Notes: generated from the letters alone by a model not told the origin. A DNA stretch of 64,000 nt from Lachnospiraceae bacterium (GCA_022793375.1 JAAWCS010000077.1:1-64000); one strand, 5' to 3'. Positions 9,715-19,228 are shown, numbered from the stretch's first letter. Numbers and translations are program-made.

Positions 9715-11304
9715 ATGACCTCCTATTGTTCTTTGCTGTACTTAATGATATTTCTGCCGGCCGTGATTGTGGCTTATGCCCTTGCGCCGGCACGGCTTAG
9801 ATGGCTGGTGTTGTTAGGCGCCAGCTATGCGTTCTTTTGGGAACTCAGCGGGAAACTGCTGCTTTTTCTTTTGCTTTCCACAGGGGCGGTCTGGCTGGCA
9901 GGGCTCAGGCTGGCTGCCCTGCAGGAGGAACGAAACCGCACGGTAAAGGAGCTTCCCAAACCGGAACGAAAGGCGCAGAAAGCCCTGTTCCAAAAAAGGC
10001 AGCGGCGTGTGCTTGCCGTGACGGTTCTTTTTGAACTGGGGCTTTTAGCCGTGCTGAAATACGCGGGCTTTACCGTCACGAACCTGAATCACCTGCTGGC
10101 GGCGGCCGGCGGCCCCATATTGCCGATACCGGCCTTTGTGCTGCCGATCGGTATTTCCTTTTATACGCTGCAGGCGGTTTCCTATTTGACCGACGTGTAT
10201 CGCGAGAGTATCAAAGCCGACCGCAATTTAGGACGGCTGGCCTTGTTTATGGGCTTTTTCCCGCAGATCATGGAGGGGCCCATCTGCCGCTACTTGCAGA
10301 CAGCTCCGGCGCTGTGGGCCGGCCGGCCGATTACCTGGCGCGGCCTTACGTTTGGCTGCCAGCGGATTGCCTTTGGTCTGCTGAAAAAAATGGTTGTTGC
10401 CGACCGGCTCAATATCCTTATTGAAACGGTGTTTGACAATTATGCGCAGTATGACGGCGGCATCATCGCCCTGGCTATGTTCAGCTATACCTTCCAGCTT
10501 TACATGGAATTTTCCGGCACAATGGATGTAGTCATCGGCAGCGCGGAAATCTTTGGCGTGGCCTTGCCGGAAAATTTCCGTCAGCCGTTTTTGTCGCGCA
10601 GCATCGCAAAATTCTGGACGCGGTGGCATATCACACTGGGAACCTGGTTTAAAGACTATGTGTTCTACCCCCTGTCCGTCTCAAAAAAACTCGGTGCCTT
10701 GACACGCGCGGCGCGCAAACGCCTGGGAAACCAGTTCGGTCCAATGGCTGCGGCGGCGGTCGCGCTCTTTGCGGTCTGGCTGGGCAACGGAGTCTGGCAT
10801 GGGGCCGGGTGGAATTATATCTTTTTTGGATTGTATCATTTTTGTCTGATTATGCTTGAGAATGTGACGGAACCGTTTGTCGAAGCGGCCGCCAAACGCC
10901 AAAAGTTTGACCGCAACAGCCGCCCCTGGCGCATCGTACAGATCCTGCGGACCTTTCTGCTTGTCAATATCGGCGAGCTGTTTTTCCGGGCCGAAAGCCT
11001 CAGAGCCGGCATGGCAATGTTCGGACGCATGGCCGGCAGCTTTTCGCTGGCCGGCTTTAGGGACGGGACGGTCTGGACACTGGGCATAGACGGCCACGAT
11101 TTTGTGATTACGGCCATTGCCCTGCTGATTGTATTTTTCCTTCACGGCCTGCGTGAGCGCGGCATATCGGTCCGCGAACGGCTGGCCGCGTGGCCCCTTG
11201 CGCTGCGCTGGGCGGCCTACGCGGGGCTTTGCCTGTTTATCCTCATATTCGGCGCTTATGGGAAGGGATATATCCCGGTTGATCCGATCTATGCGAATTT
11301 TTAG
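9715..11304 (+). CDS. MBOAT family O-acyltransferase (DltB/AlgI-like)
   Basis: Multi-TM; LPIGISFYTLQAVSYLTDVYR, FWTRWHITLGTWFKDYVFYPL, NGVWHGAGWNY. Confidence 0.92.
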   Translation: MTSYCSLLYLMIFLPAVIVAYALAPARLRWLVLLGASYAFFWELSGKLLLFLLLSTGAVWLAGLRLAALQEERNRTVKELPKPERKAQKALFQKRQRRVLAVTVLFELGLLAVLKYAGFTVTNLNHLLAAAGGPILPIPAFVLPIGISFYTLQAVSYLTDVYRESIKADRNLGRLALFMGFFPQIMEGPICRYLQTAPALWAGRPITWRGLTFGCQRIAFGLLKKMVVADRLNILIETVFDNYAQYDGGIIALAMFSYTFQLYMEFSGTMDVVIGSAEIFGVALPENFRQPFLSRSIAKFWTRWHITLGTWFKDYVFYPLSVSKKLGALTRAARKRLGNQFGPMAAAAVALFAVWLGNGVWHGAGWNYIFFGLYHFCLIMLENVTEPFVEAAAKRQKFDRNSRPWRIVQILRTFLLVNIGELFFRAESLRAGMAMFGRMAGSFSLAGFRDGTVWTLGIDGHDFVITAIALLIVFFLHGLRERGISVRERLAAWPLALRWAAYAGLCLFILIFGAYGKGYIPVDPIYANF

Positions 11305-11314
11305 GAGGGCCGCC

Positions 11315-12271
11315 ATGAAACAAAAAGCAACCTGCCTTTTACGGGCCTGCGGTTTTCTGCTCGTTTTGGGCGCCTTGATGGCCGCGCTTACGCTGCTCTT
11401 TCTGCCCAAAAACAACCGCGAGGATTTTGGCATGGGCGAGATGAAAGCCAACGCGATCCTGACTGAGCCGGCGGATACGATCGATGTACTGGCTCTTGGT
11501 GACAGCGAATGCGCGACAGCGATCGTGCCGATGGTACTGTGGCGGGAGCAGGGCATCACAGCCTACAACTGCGGGACCGCCGGACAAAAGCTGTACGACA
11601 CGCTTTACTATCTAAAACAGGCGTTTGAGAACCAAAGCCCCTCGGTCGTGATTTTGGAGACGAACACGATTTTTCAGGAATGTATGCTCAGCGACACGCT
11701 TTACGCAAAACTCGAGGGATGGATCCCGCTGCTTCGCTGGCACGACCGCTGGAAATCCCTGCGTTCGGAGGATTGGGGGCCGATCGAATATACCTGGCGC
11801 GACGAGATGAAGGGGCATATGTTTTATCTGGATGTAAATCCTGCCTGCCCAGGGGATTACATGAAGTACCGCTCAGATGTACGCCAGGCCGCCAAGTGGA
11901 ATCGTCAGTGCCTGAAAGAAATCCTGGCTTTGTGCCAGGAAAACAATGCCCGGCTTCTGCTTGTCAGCACGCCCAGCGCCGTCAACTGGAATTATACCAA
12001 TCACAACGGGATCGCAGCGCTGGCCGAGGAGTTTGGCCTCGTATATCTCGACTTGAATCTGATGACCGAGGAAGTCCCCGTCAACTGGGAAACCGATACC
12101 AAGGACGGCGGCGACCATATGAATGCCTGGGGCGCGGAAAAGGTGTCCGTTTATCTGGCGCAGTATTTGTCCGAACAGTATGACCTCGCCGATCACCGCG
12201 CAGAAGAGGGGTACGCAGAATGGGATGAAGCGCTTCGCCTGTATGAGAAGGCCTGGGACGAAACCGAATAA
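11315..12271 (+). CDS. DltD/AlgX-like SGNH-type protein paired with the MBOAT acyltransferase
   Basis: N-terminal TM; ALGDSECATAIVPM and late GGDHMNAWGAEK motifs; immediately downstream of MBOAT with AGGAGGG RBS. Confidence 0.75.
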   Translation: MKQKATCLLRACGFLLVLGALMAALTLLFLPKNNREDFGMGEMKANAILTEPADTIDVLALGDSECATAIVPMVLWREQGITAYNCGTAGQKLYDTLYYLKQAFENQSPSVVILETNTIFQECMLSDTLYAKLEGWIPLLRWHDRWKSLRSEDWGPIEYTWRDEMKGHMFYLDVNPACPGDYMKYRSDVRQAAKWNRQCLKEILALCQENNARLLLVSTPSAVNWNYTNHNGIAALAEEFGLVYLDLNLMTEEVPVNWETDTKDGGDHMNAWGAEKVSVYLAQYLSEQYDLADHRAEEGYAEWDEALRLYEKAWDETE

Positions 12272-12505
12272 GCCGGCCGTAGGCGCCCTGGTCTGGTTTG
12301 CGCGCATAATCGAGTGGGAATTTCCCGGCTTCTGCGTCAAAGACTGCCTGCCGCAGCTCTACCATGCGCAGGAAATCCTCGAGGAGCGCGACGTAATCGA
12401 AGGACGAATCCACCGCTTTCTTCTGGCTGTACGCAAGATGGCCTTATAAAACAAGCCCGCCTTACGGCGAGCCTGCACAAATGATATGGTATTACGGCGC
12501 TTTTC

Positions 12506-13291
12506 TTAGGCCATCGCCACAAACGGACGGCGTTCTTCCGGTTCCGTCTCCGGCATCTCTGTCTCCTTCTTCGCGGCCGTCGTCGTCCGCGTGTTGCCGC
12601 CGGAGACATAGACCTTGCCGCACTCCGGGCAGACAGAGGTTTTCAGCGTCACGCTCTGGCTGACGACCTCGCGGCCCTCCCGCTCGGCCTTGGCCTGTTC
12701 ACGAACCACATGCTCCTGCTCATGGCCGCGCACACGGGCCGCCGCGTTTTCGGGGGCGATGTGGGTCGGCGTCTGGAAGGATACGCCCATATCGTCGGAA
12801 CCGTCCTGATATTTGCGCTTCTCACATGTTTCGCACTTTCCCTCTTCTGCCGCTTCCTGGGCACTCTCAATGCCGGCAACTTCTTCGCTGCCGGCCGGCT
12901 TAGACGCCGCCTCTACAGACGAGGGCTCCTCATACTGAATACGCATCCGCACGGCCAGTTCAGCCGGATCAATCCCCCGGCCAAGAGACAAACCGACACG
13001 GGCTTCTGTCTCCGCCTCCGAAGCCGCCCAGCCCGGACGTACCGCCTGCTTTCCCTCCGGCGCATCGGACATATCGGAGCGAAGCTGTTCCCCGGCCCCT
13101 CCCTGTATGGAGCGTACCGGCCGTACCGGCTCACGGACCGAAACACGGCTCGCCGGCTCGACCGAATTTACGTTCGCCGCCGGAGCCGCCGCCTGCGTCC
13201 CCGCACCGCGCACGGCGGCACGGCTGTGGACCGAACGTCCGTAATAGTACATGCTGTAATAAGAATGAAATCCTGAAATACCGCCTACCAT
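12506..13291 (-). CDS. SprA-related / putative metalloprotease CJM1_0395-like protein
   Basis: AAARVRGHEQEHVVREQAKAE with HExxH motif, followed by CPECGKVYVSGGNT; ATG at 13291. Confidence 0.7.
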   Translation of the reverse strand: MVGGISGFHSYYSMYYYGRSVHSRAAVRGAGTQAAAPAANVNSVEPASRVSVREPVRPVRSIQGGAGEQLRSDMSDAPEGKQAVRPGWAASEAETEARVGLSLGRGIDPAELAVRMRIQYEEPSSVEAASKPAGSEEVAGIESAQEAAEEGKCETCEKRKYQDGSDDMGVSFQTPTHIAPENAAARVRGHEQEHVVREQAKAEREGREVVSQSVTLKTSVCPECGKVYVSGGNTRTTTAAKKETEMPETEPEERRPFVAMA

Positions 13292-13451
13292 CCTTCTTAC
13301 CTCGGTTTCCTTATATTTCTTAATATGAACCGTTTCGCAGAAAGCAACCAAATGCTCTTCAAAACCTTCAGGTATATTTTAGCAAATAGAAAAGAAAATC
13401 ACAAGAGGAATCTTGTTGACAATTAAAAAGTTTCATCGAAGGAACGGAAAC

Positions 13452-14129
13452 TTACAGCACCATCACTCCCACCACTTTCACCTTGCTGATCCGCAAAACC
13501 TCCACCAGTTTCGCGATTTCCTGCCTGTCCGACTCGCCGGCTTCTTCCACCAGCACCACTGCATACTGCCTAACCTGCGTAAGCGCCTGCTCGTTGTAGG
13601 TTATGTTTTCCTCTGTGCAGACCCGGAACGTTTCCTTTGGCAGCAACGCCTTCAGTCTTTCTCCCGCTTCATGCAGAAGCTGCGCTTTTGCCGTCCCCGT
13701 CACCATAAGCGCGACCGGCGTTGTCTCTACCGCCATTTGGATTCGCGCGGCGATCAGCCGATACTCTTTCTCTTCCTCCCATTCGCTCGTATACCCGGCC
13801 CAACGATCCAGAAGTTTCTCGAAAGGGCCGGCCTGCGCGGATTCCGGCCTGCTTAAATCGCTCAAAATATAGTAACCATACTGCTCCTTTAGTTCCTTTG
13901 CATTGCGCAGTTTAGGACTAAATATGTATTGCATAAATAACAGTCCGGCCCCGCAGAATGCCCCCAGCAGCGCGCCTATCAAGGCATACGAAAGCGTCGA
14001 CTGAAAGATTCCCAGAATCAGGGCACCCGCCAACGTCATTCCCAGCAGAAGCTTCCATTTCCGCAAAGCGAAAATGCACAGCTCCTTCAGGTCAATTTCT
14101 TCCTCATACCGTATGTTATCATATTCCAT
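13452..14129 (-). CDS. Wzz-like chain-length-determinant-related protein lacking the extracytoplasmic loop; C-terminus resembles a BY-kinase fold
   Basis: EIDLKELCIFALRKWKLLLGMTLAGALILGIF (TM1), short linker, ALIGALLGAFCGAGLLFMQYIFSPKLRNAKELKEQYG (TM2 and Wzz-type exit), C-terminal VVLVEEAGESDRQEIAKLVEVLRISKVKVVGVMVL. Confidence 0.65.
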   Translation of the reverse strand: MEYDNIRYEEEIDLKELCIFALRKWKLLLGMTLAGALILGIFQSTLSYALIGALLGAFCGAGLLFMQYIFSPKLRNAKELKEQYGYYILSDLSRPESAQAGPFEKLLDRWAGYTSEWEEEKEYRLIAARIQMAVETTPVALMVTGTAKAQLLHEAGERLKALLPKETFRVCTEENITYNEQALTQVRQYAVVLVEEAGESDRQEIAKLVEVLRISKVKVVGVMVL

Positions 14130-14185
14130 CGTATCTTCCACCCTGCACTATTTTCTATTTACAGAAGCTCAAGCGTTCCCCTGCA

Positions 14186-14269
14186 TCAGCCGATCAGCCG
14201 ATAAAGAAGTATCACGGCAACCAGGACCAGCGCGGCGGCTAAATACGTCTCTGTCTTGTTCCTCTTCAT
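14186..14269 (-). CDS. Putative 27-aa single-pass membrane peptide MKRNKTETYLAAALVLVAVILLYRLIG
   Basis: ATG overlaps the sortase stop codon (ATGA); positively charged N-terminus plus one TM segment; not in the supplied ORF track. Confidence 0.5.
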   Translation of the reverse strand: MKRNKTETYLAAALVLVAVILLYRLIG

Positions 14270-15180
14270 TCTGTCGTTTCCTCCTCCAGGAAATCGCTGT
14301 AATACAGAGCGATTTCCGTCAGCCGCCCCACAATCAGGTACCGATACCCCTCCACATGGCGTATGCAGGTGGAAAGCGTCAAAAGCTTATCCTCCTCTGT
14401 CAGCTCCACGCCCGGAAGGATGTAGGTCAGTTCCTCGCCCTCCAGGGCCACGACGCTTTCCCAAAACTCCTCAATTCCCTTGTATGTATACAGATTATAA
14501 TAGTAAGGGATCGACCGGTCCGAATAGACCACCGCCGCCAGTATTTCATAGGTCAGCCGGCAGTCGGGCCGGTATATCAAAATCTGGCGGTTTTCCTCAA
14601 AAAATTCTTCGTCCTCAAAGCGGTGCAGGCTCCCGAACATTCGGTCCCTGGTCAGATTATGCCCGTACAAAACCGTATGAGAATCCGAAAAATCCTGCTC
14701 GTTGCAGGCATTGGAATAGATACACCCCGGATACCCCTGAGAGTGATCGAGATTATGGTCCAGATAGTAATTGTCCGTCTCGCTTTGCAGCACCGGATAA
14801 TCCACCGCCGTACCTGGTACGAGAATCCAGGCATAGATATCCTCGTTTTCCTCCTGTAGTTTTGTAAAATCCTGCACCGGATCGCAGAATACAAGCCCCG
14901 CCGCACTCTCCGTTTCCTCTTCGGTCTCGGGAATGGTTTCTCGTTCGGGTACGGTCGTCTCCGGAAGCGTTTTTGTTTCCTCCTCGGTTACCGCTTCGGT
15001 TGCCATCTGTGCCCGAAGCGATTCATACCGTTCTTCCTCCTGTTTTTCCCGGATATATCCATGCAGCAGAAATCCGCCCAGCCCTACCGCTGCCGCCAGC
15101 AGCAGCAAAAAAATTACCAGCCTGCGCATTTTCTGCTGCCTGCGCCTTTTTTCTCTTTTATCCATCCTTTTCATCCTCAT
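14266..15180 (-). CDS. Class B sortase
   Basis: N-terminal TM; AWILVPGTAVDYPVLQ, YGHN, LLTLSTC catalytic Cys and later R. Confidence 0.9.
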   Translation of the reverse strand: MRMKRMDKREKRRRQQKMRRLVIFLLLLAAAVGLGGFLLHGYIREKQEEERYESLRAQMATEAVTEEETKTLPETTVPERETIPETEEETESAAGLVFCDPVQDFTKLQEENEDIYAWILVPGTAVDYPVLQSETDNYYLDHNLDHSQGYPGCIYSNACNEQDFSDSHTVLYGHNLTRDRMFGSLHRFEDEEFFEENRQILIYRPDCRLTYEILAAVVYSDRSIPYYYNLYTYKGIEEFWESVVALEGEELTYILPGVELTEEDKLLTLSTCIRHVEGYRYLIVGRLTEIALYYSDFLEEETTE

Positions 15181-16262
15181 GTGCTTTCATCATAAAACAT
15201 CCGAATCACCCCAGCCTGGACCGCCATTTCGTCTAAATGATATTCCTCATATGTTTCCCCTCTCTGAATCTCTCCCGGCAAAACCCAGATATCCTCCTCC
15301 GAAAAACGGCACGACAGAGCTTGAAGAGCCAGATATGCTATATCCTCTTCTGTTAAATCCGTCTCAAAATTCCCCTCCGACTCGCTCAGCAGTTCCAGGA
15401 CAATGCTTATATCGTCCTTTAAGACCGCTTTGGCCTGCGAAGCAAAGGCCCTCAGGTAGGTTTTCTGCCGCATCAGCCTTTCGTATGCGCTGCCGGCCTG
15501 GCTTGTGTCGCGCATTTGAATAAAACGCAGCGCCTGACTGCCCTTCAGACGCACGGTCTCGCCTTTGCGAAACGCACGATCCAATTTCGTGTAGTCCTCT
15601 GTCATCGTCACCTCGACCCCGCCAATGGCATCGTTAATCGCCGGAATCATATTCAGATTCAGCGCCACGTAGCCATAGATCGGTATCCCGCACAAAACCT
15701 CGGAAACCCGGTCCCGCATCAGCTCGCAGCTGCGCTTCTGCCCGTCTGCGTAGGCATATTGCAGGGTAAGCTGTCCTAGCTCTCTCGCCACATACTCCCC
15801 TTTGTCGTTGTACATCTCCAGCGATACCATCGTATCGCGGGGGATCGCAATCAGGCGCAGCGTCCCGGCTTTCAAATCCAGGGACGCCAGCAAAACGGTA
15901 TCCGCCTGTCCAATGCTGTTATTGCCGGGATCCCGCTCCCACATTTTCGTTTCCTTATCAATTCCCATCACAAGAATATTGATCAAATCGTCACGATACT
16001 GGAACACCCGGTCCGTCTGAGTCCGGTCCGCCGCTTCCACGACCTCGGGGTCTCCCCCTGCCATCATTTTCTCCCACTGCGTATCCGTCAATACGATCTG
16101 CGCGCTGCGGTCATTTTTCATCCGCTGTTTGCGCTGTTCGTTCCACCATATATAGCGGATCGCCGCCGCACAGAGCAGGATAACCAGCACGGCCAGGCAT
16201 ATTTTCCCGGCGCGGCGAGTGATTTTTCGTTTTTTCAGTGGCTTTGCTTCTTTTTGCGCCAT
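15177..16262 (-). CDS. LCP (LytR-CpsA-Psr) family protein
   Basis: N-terminal TM; DDLINILVMGIDKE, LLASLDLKAGTLRLIAIPRDTMV, GGVEVTM, RFIQMRDTSQAGSAYERLMRQ. Confidence 0.9.
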   Translation of the reverse strand: MAQKEAKPLKKRKITRRAGKICLAVLVILLCAAAIRYIWWNEQRKQRMKNDRSAQIVLTDTQWEKMMAGGDPEVVEAADRTQTDRVFQYRDDLINILVMGIDKETKMWERDPGNNSIGQADTVLLASLDLKAGTLRLIAIPRDTMVSLEMYNDKGEYVARELGQLTLQYAYADGQKRSCELMRDRVSEVLCGIPIYGYVALNLNMIPAINDAIGGVEVTMTEDYTKLDRAFRKGETVRLKGSQALRFIQMRDTSQAGSAYERLMRQKTYLRAFASQAKAVLKDDISIVLELLSESEGNFETDLTEEDIAYLALQALSCRFSEEDIWVLPGEIQRGETYEEYHLDEMAVQAGVIRMFYDEST

Positions 16263-16324
16263 GGTTCTCTCTCCGTTTTGCCAGACCAGAAATGGAAAGG
16301 CTTTTCTTTGACCGATAAAGAGGC

Positions 16325-16362
16325 TATATGCCGCCGTGACATATAGCCTCTGTGTTCTTGGA
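16325..16362 (-). terminator. Hairpin terminator downstream of the SPNTG protein gene
   Basis: AGAGGCTATATG-tcacggcgg-CATATAGCCTCT followed by TTTAT on the minus strand. Confidence 0.65.
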
Positions 16363-16376
16363 ATCGAGGAAGTTAC

Positions 16377-17144
16377 TTATCTCGCATTACCAAAGCTCTT
16401 TTTGCCATACCAGGCGGCTCCGCCTAATGCCATCACAAATAACACGATCAAAGCCATGTTGGAATCCGCGCCCGTGTTCGGAGACTTAGCCGGATTGTTT
16501 GTGGGGGTCGGAGCGGGCTGCTGCGGCTGCTGGGCCGGCTGCTGCGGCTGTTGCGGCTGCTGAGCCGGGGGCTGCGGCTGCGGCTCCTGCGGTCCAACGG
16601 TAGTTCTTTCTACAACCATGTACACCACCGGGGACAGAGACGTAAAGGTAGCCGTAATCGTACCGTCGCCGGCTTTCGCACTGATCGTTTCCCATGTGCC
16701 GTCCGCTTTCAGATGATACATAAAGACCTGATGGGAAGCTTTTACGCCAGGCACCTTAATTGTGTAGGTAACGGAGCTGGCCCCCTCCGGCATGGTCAAA
16801 TTGACCATCTTGCTGGCGATTACCTTGCTGGAAGTCAAATCCGCTTTCATCTCCTCGCGAACAAACTTCTCGCTGGCCGTTGCATTTGCCGCATCGTTGG
16901 TCAGATCCGCATCCTTGAACGCGGCGGAGCCATTGAGCGCGGCTTTCTGCTTCTCCTCCAGCTTGTTGAGCATGTCCGCGTCGACCTTTGCCGCTTCAAG
17001 ATCAACCGTCTGTGTCTCCGTCGTACTGTTGTCCACCTCAGGACTGGAATTCTTTGTCTCTTCCTCCGCCAAAGCGGTTGCACACAGACCCAGGCACAGC
17101 ACCATCGTCAGCATGACTGAAAGAATTCGCTTTCTCACTTTCAT
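16377..17144 (-). CDS. Secreted cell-wall protein with Pro/Gln-rich linker and C-terminal SPNTG sorting signal
   Basis: Signal peptide MKVRKRILSVMLTMVLCLGLCATALA; C-terminus KSPNTGADSNMALIVLFVMALGGAAWYGKKSFGNAR; good RBS at 17144. Confidence 0.8.
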   Translation of the reverse strand: MKVRKRILSVMLTMVLCLGLCATALAEEETKNSSPEVDNSTTETQTVDLEAAKVDADMLNKLEEKQKAALNGSAAFKDADLTNDAANATASEKFVREEMKADLTSSKVIASKMVNLTMPEGASSVTYTIKVPGVKASHQVFMYHLKADGTWETISAKAGDGTITATFTSLSPVVYMVVERTTVGPQEPQPQPPAQQPQQPQQPAQQPQQPAPTPTNNPAKSPNTGADSNMALIVLFVMALGGAAWYGKKSFGNAR

Positions 17145-17311
17145 CTTACCTTTCCTCCTTCTGGATAAAATATACAAAATTATTCTACCCCCCCCCCAAA
17201 GCATTTTGTCAATATCTTTTTTATTTTTTTAGCTTTTTTACAAATCTCTTTTTATACGAATCCGAAAAATGCGCGCCGTTCTAAAACAAAGGCCCCCTGC
17301 CGGAGTATTTT

Positions 17312-19228
17312 TTAGCCCTTTTCCCAATCCAGCCGCACAAGCTGCTCCATAAAAGCATCGTACCGCCGGCAGGCCGCCAATCGTTCCAGGTTCCCCCTGC
17401 CGGCGCAGACGCCGGCCAAAAAGGAAAACACCTCCGGATATAGCGCCAGATCCTGTCGGCTGACCGCCAGCATAAACAGAATTTTCACCTCCGAATTGCC
17501 CCAATCTACCGGATTTGCCAGCAGCGATACTCCGATCGCCGACTCGTTGGTATAATAGTCAATCGGGTGCGGAATTGCAATACCGCCGAAATCCGAGGGC
17601 GATATCTGCTCCCGCTCGCGTATCTTTTCAATAAATTCCCCGGATACCAAACCGCAGCGAATCATGCGCTCCCCCATCTTTCGGATCGCGTCCTCTTTGG
17701 AAGAATAAAAAACGCCGCTTTCAAATAATTCCGCCCGGATCATACGCGGCAAAAGACTTGCTATACGCTCCCGCATTTGTTCCTGCTTGATTTTTCGGAT
17801 TCTGGCGGCAATGGCCTCCTGATCTGCCGGGTAAAAAAAGTTTGAAATCAATACACATTCACAGGAAACAGCCATCGGAACCGTAGAAATAATCAGATCG
17901 GCTTCTGTCTGAAGGATTTCCGCCGGATTCGTTACCACGTTCTCCAGTACAATCTCATCTTGAAAGCAAGCGTACATTCGTTCAAATTGACGATTCGGAT
18001 AAGAATAATACTGAGGGCATACCAATACGGCTTTCAGTTTCCCCTTCGTCCGATTGATTTCTTCGATGCAGGCGCCTACATGAAGAGCAATATAAGCGAT
18101 TTCATCCTCGTAAATATCCACATGACAGCGCTGTTTTATGATCGTAGAGATATAAACCCCAATATCATAGATAAAAGGAGAGGTTATTTTTATATGATTG
18201 AGCAGCGGATTATGGAGCCGGATCTGTTCTTTCAGCCGGATTAACATATTCTGGATGTGCAAGGAGAAGGCGACTACAAACTCCCTGTTGTTTAAGTCAA
18301 TATTGTAAACCCGAAAAACCTGCTCGAGGATTTCCTGTACCAGCTGCCAGTTTTCCGTATGAATCGGCAGCTTTGGACTGTCCGGATACCGTTCTCTCTT
18401 GTTGTGAATCGCACGCGTCATTAACAACAGCCCAAACTGATACCGGCTGTCACTCGTGAATTTCAGGCAATACGTTTCCTCCAGTTTTTTACAGATTTCC
18501 TCCATGACCGCTATACAGGAAGGCGCTGTCCGCGCGCCGCTGCCGTTCTCTGCCGCCATTGCCAGATCAGGAGCCAGACTTGACTGGTCCATTGCGATCA
18601 AAATATGCAAAAGCAGGTTGATTAAGGAATATTCATCCATAAAAAGCTGCTCGGCATGAAGTTTTTCGAGGATCATCCTACGGATCTCTTTTACCGGATA
18701 TCTGAAAAATATATCGCTCAACGTATCCAGACTCACCATCGATTTCTGCGCTTCCTCGTAGATCTCCCGAATCATAAGCGATTTTTTGTCTTTAATATCG
18801 CCGTCAATAAACAGACGATTGTTTTTTGTCCTCAGCGCCAGCCGAAAAGCTTCCAGACTTTTTCGAATCCGTTTGATTTCATTCTGAAGCGTAATCTCCG
18901 AGATACACAGTCGGTCGGCCAGCCAGTCCATATCCACCGAAGCGCCGTTTATAAGAAGCTTGCGGAGAATATATCTTTTTCGTTCCTTGTATGTGGAAGG
19001 AATCTCGCCGGCCGCTTCTAACGGAATGGGCTTCTTTACGCGGATTCCCTTACGCGATATTTCGATCGATTCCTGATATTCGTCTTTGATCGCCCGCAGA
19101 TAATTCTGCACGGTCCGCGTTGTGACCCCAAAATAAGAGGCGATACTTTTTGTCGTGTGAGTTGAAGTACTGTTGTGATTCAGCCATATCAGAAGTTCTC
19201 GTTCTGTCATACCATCTGCCCTCTCCAT
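17312..19228 (-). CDS. PRD-domain transcriptional regulator (LicR/MtlR-type) with PTS EIIA-like C-terminus
   Basis: N-terminal HTH pair, PRD-type histidine-rich region (IALHVGACIEE), C-terminal GGIAIPHPIDYY. Confidence 0.88.
   Translation of the reverse strand: MERADGMTERELLIWLNHNSTSTHTTKSIASYFGVTTRTVQNYLRAIKDEYQESIEISRKGIRVKKPIPLEAAGEIPSTYKERKRYILRKLLINGASVDMDWLADRLCISEITLQNEIKRIRKSLEAFRLALRTKNNRLFIDGDIKDKKSLMIREIYEEAQKSMVSLDTLSDIFFRYPVKEIRRMILEKLHAEQLFMDEYSLINLLLHILIAMDQSSLAPDLAMAAENGSGARTAPSCIAVMEEICKKLEETYCLKFTSDSRYQFGLLLMTRAIHNKRERYPDSPKLPIHTENWQLVQEILEQVFRVYNIDLNNREFVVAFSLHIQNMLIRLKEQIRLHNPLLNHIKITSPFIYDIGVYISTIIKQRCHVDIYEDEIAYIALHVGACIEEINRTKGKLKAVLVCPQYYSYPNRQFERMYACFQDEIVLENVVTNPAEILQTEADLIISTVPMAVSCECVLISNFFYPADQEAIAARIRKIKQEQMRERIASLLPRMIRAELFESGVFYSSKEDAIRKMGERMIRCGLVSGEFIEKIREREQISPSDFGGIAIPHPIDYYTNESAIGVSLLANPVDWGNSEVKILFMLAVSRQDLALYPEVFSFLAGVCAGRGNLERLAACRRYDAFMEQLVRLDWEKG

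Noticed and set aside
10681-11559. Minus-strand 292-aa ORF opposite MBOAT/DltD-like genes
   Set aside because: Shadow ORF overlapping two genes with strong motifs.
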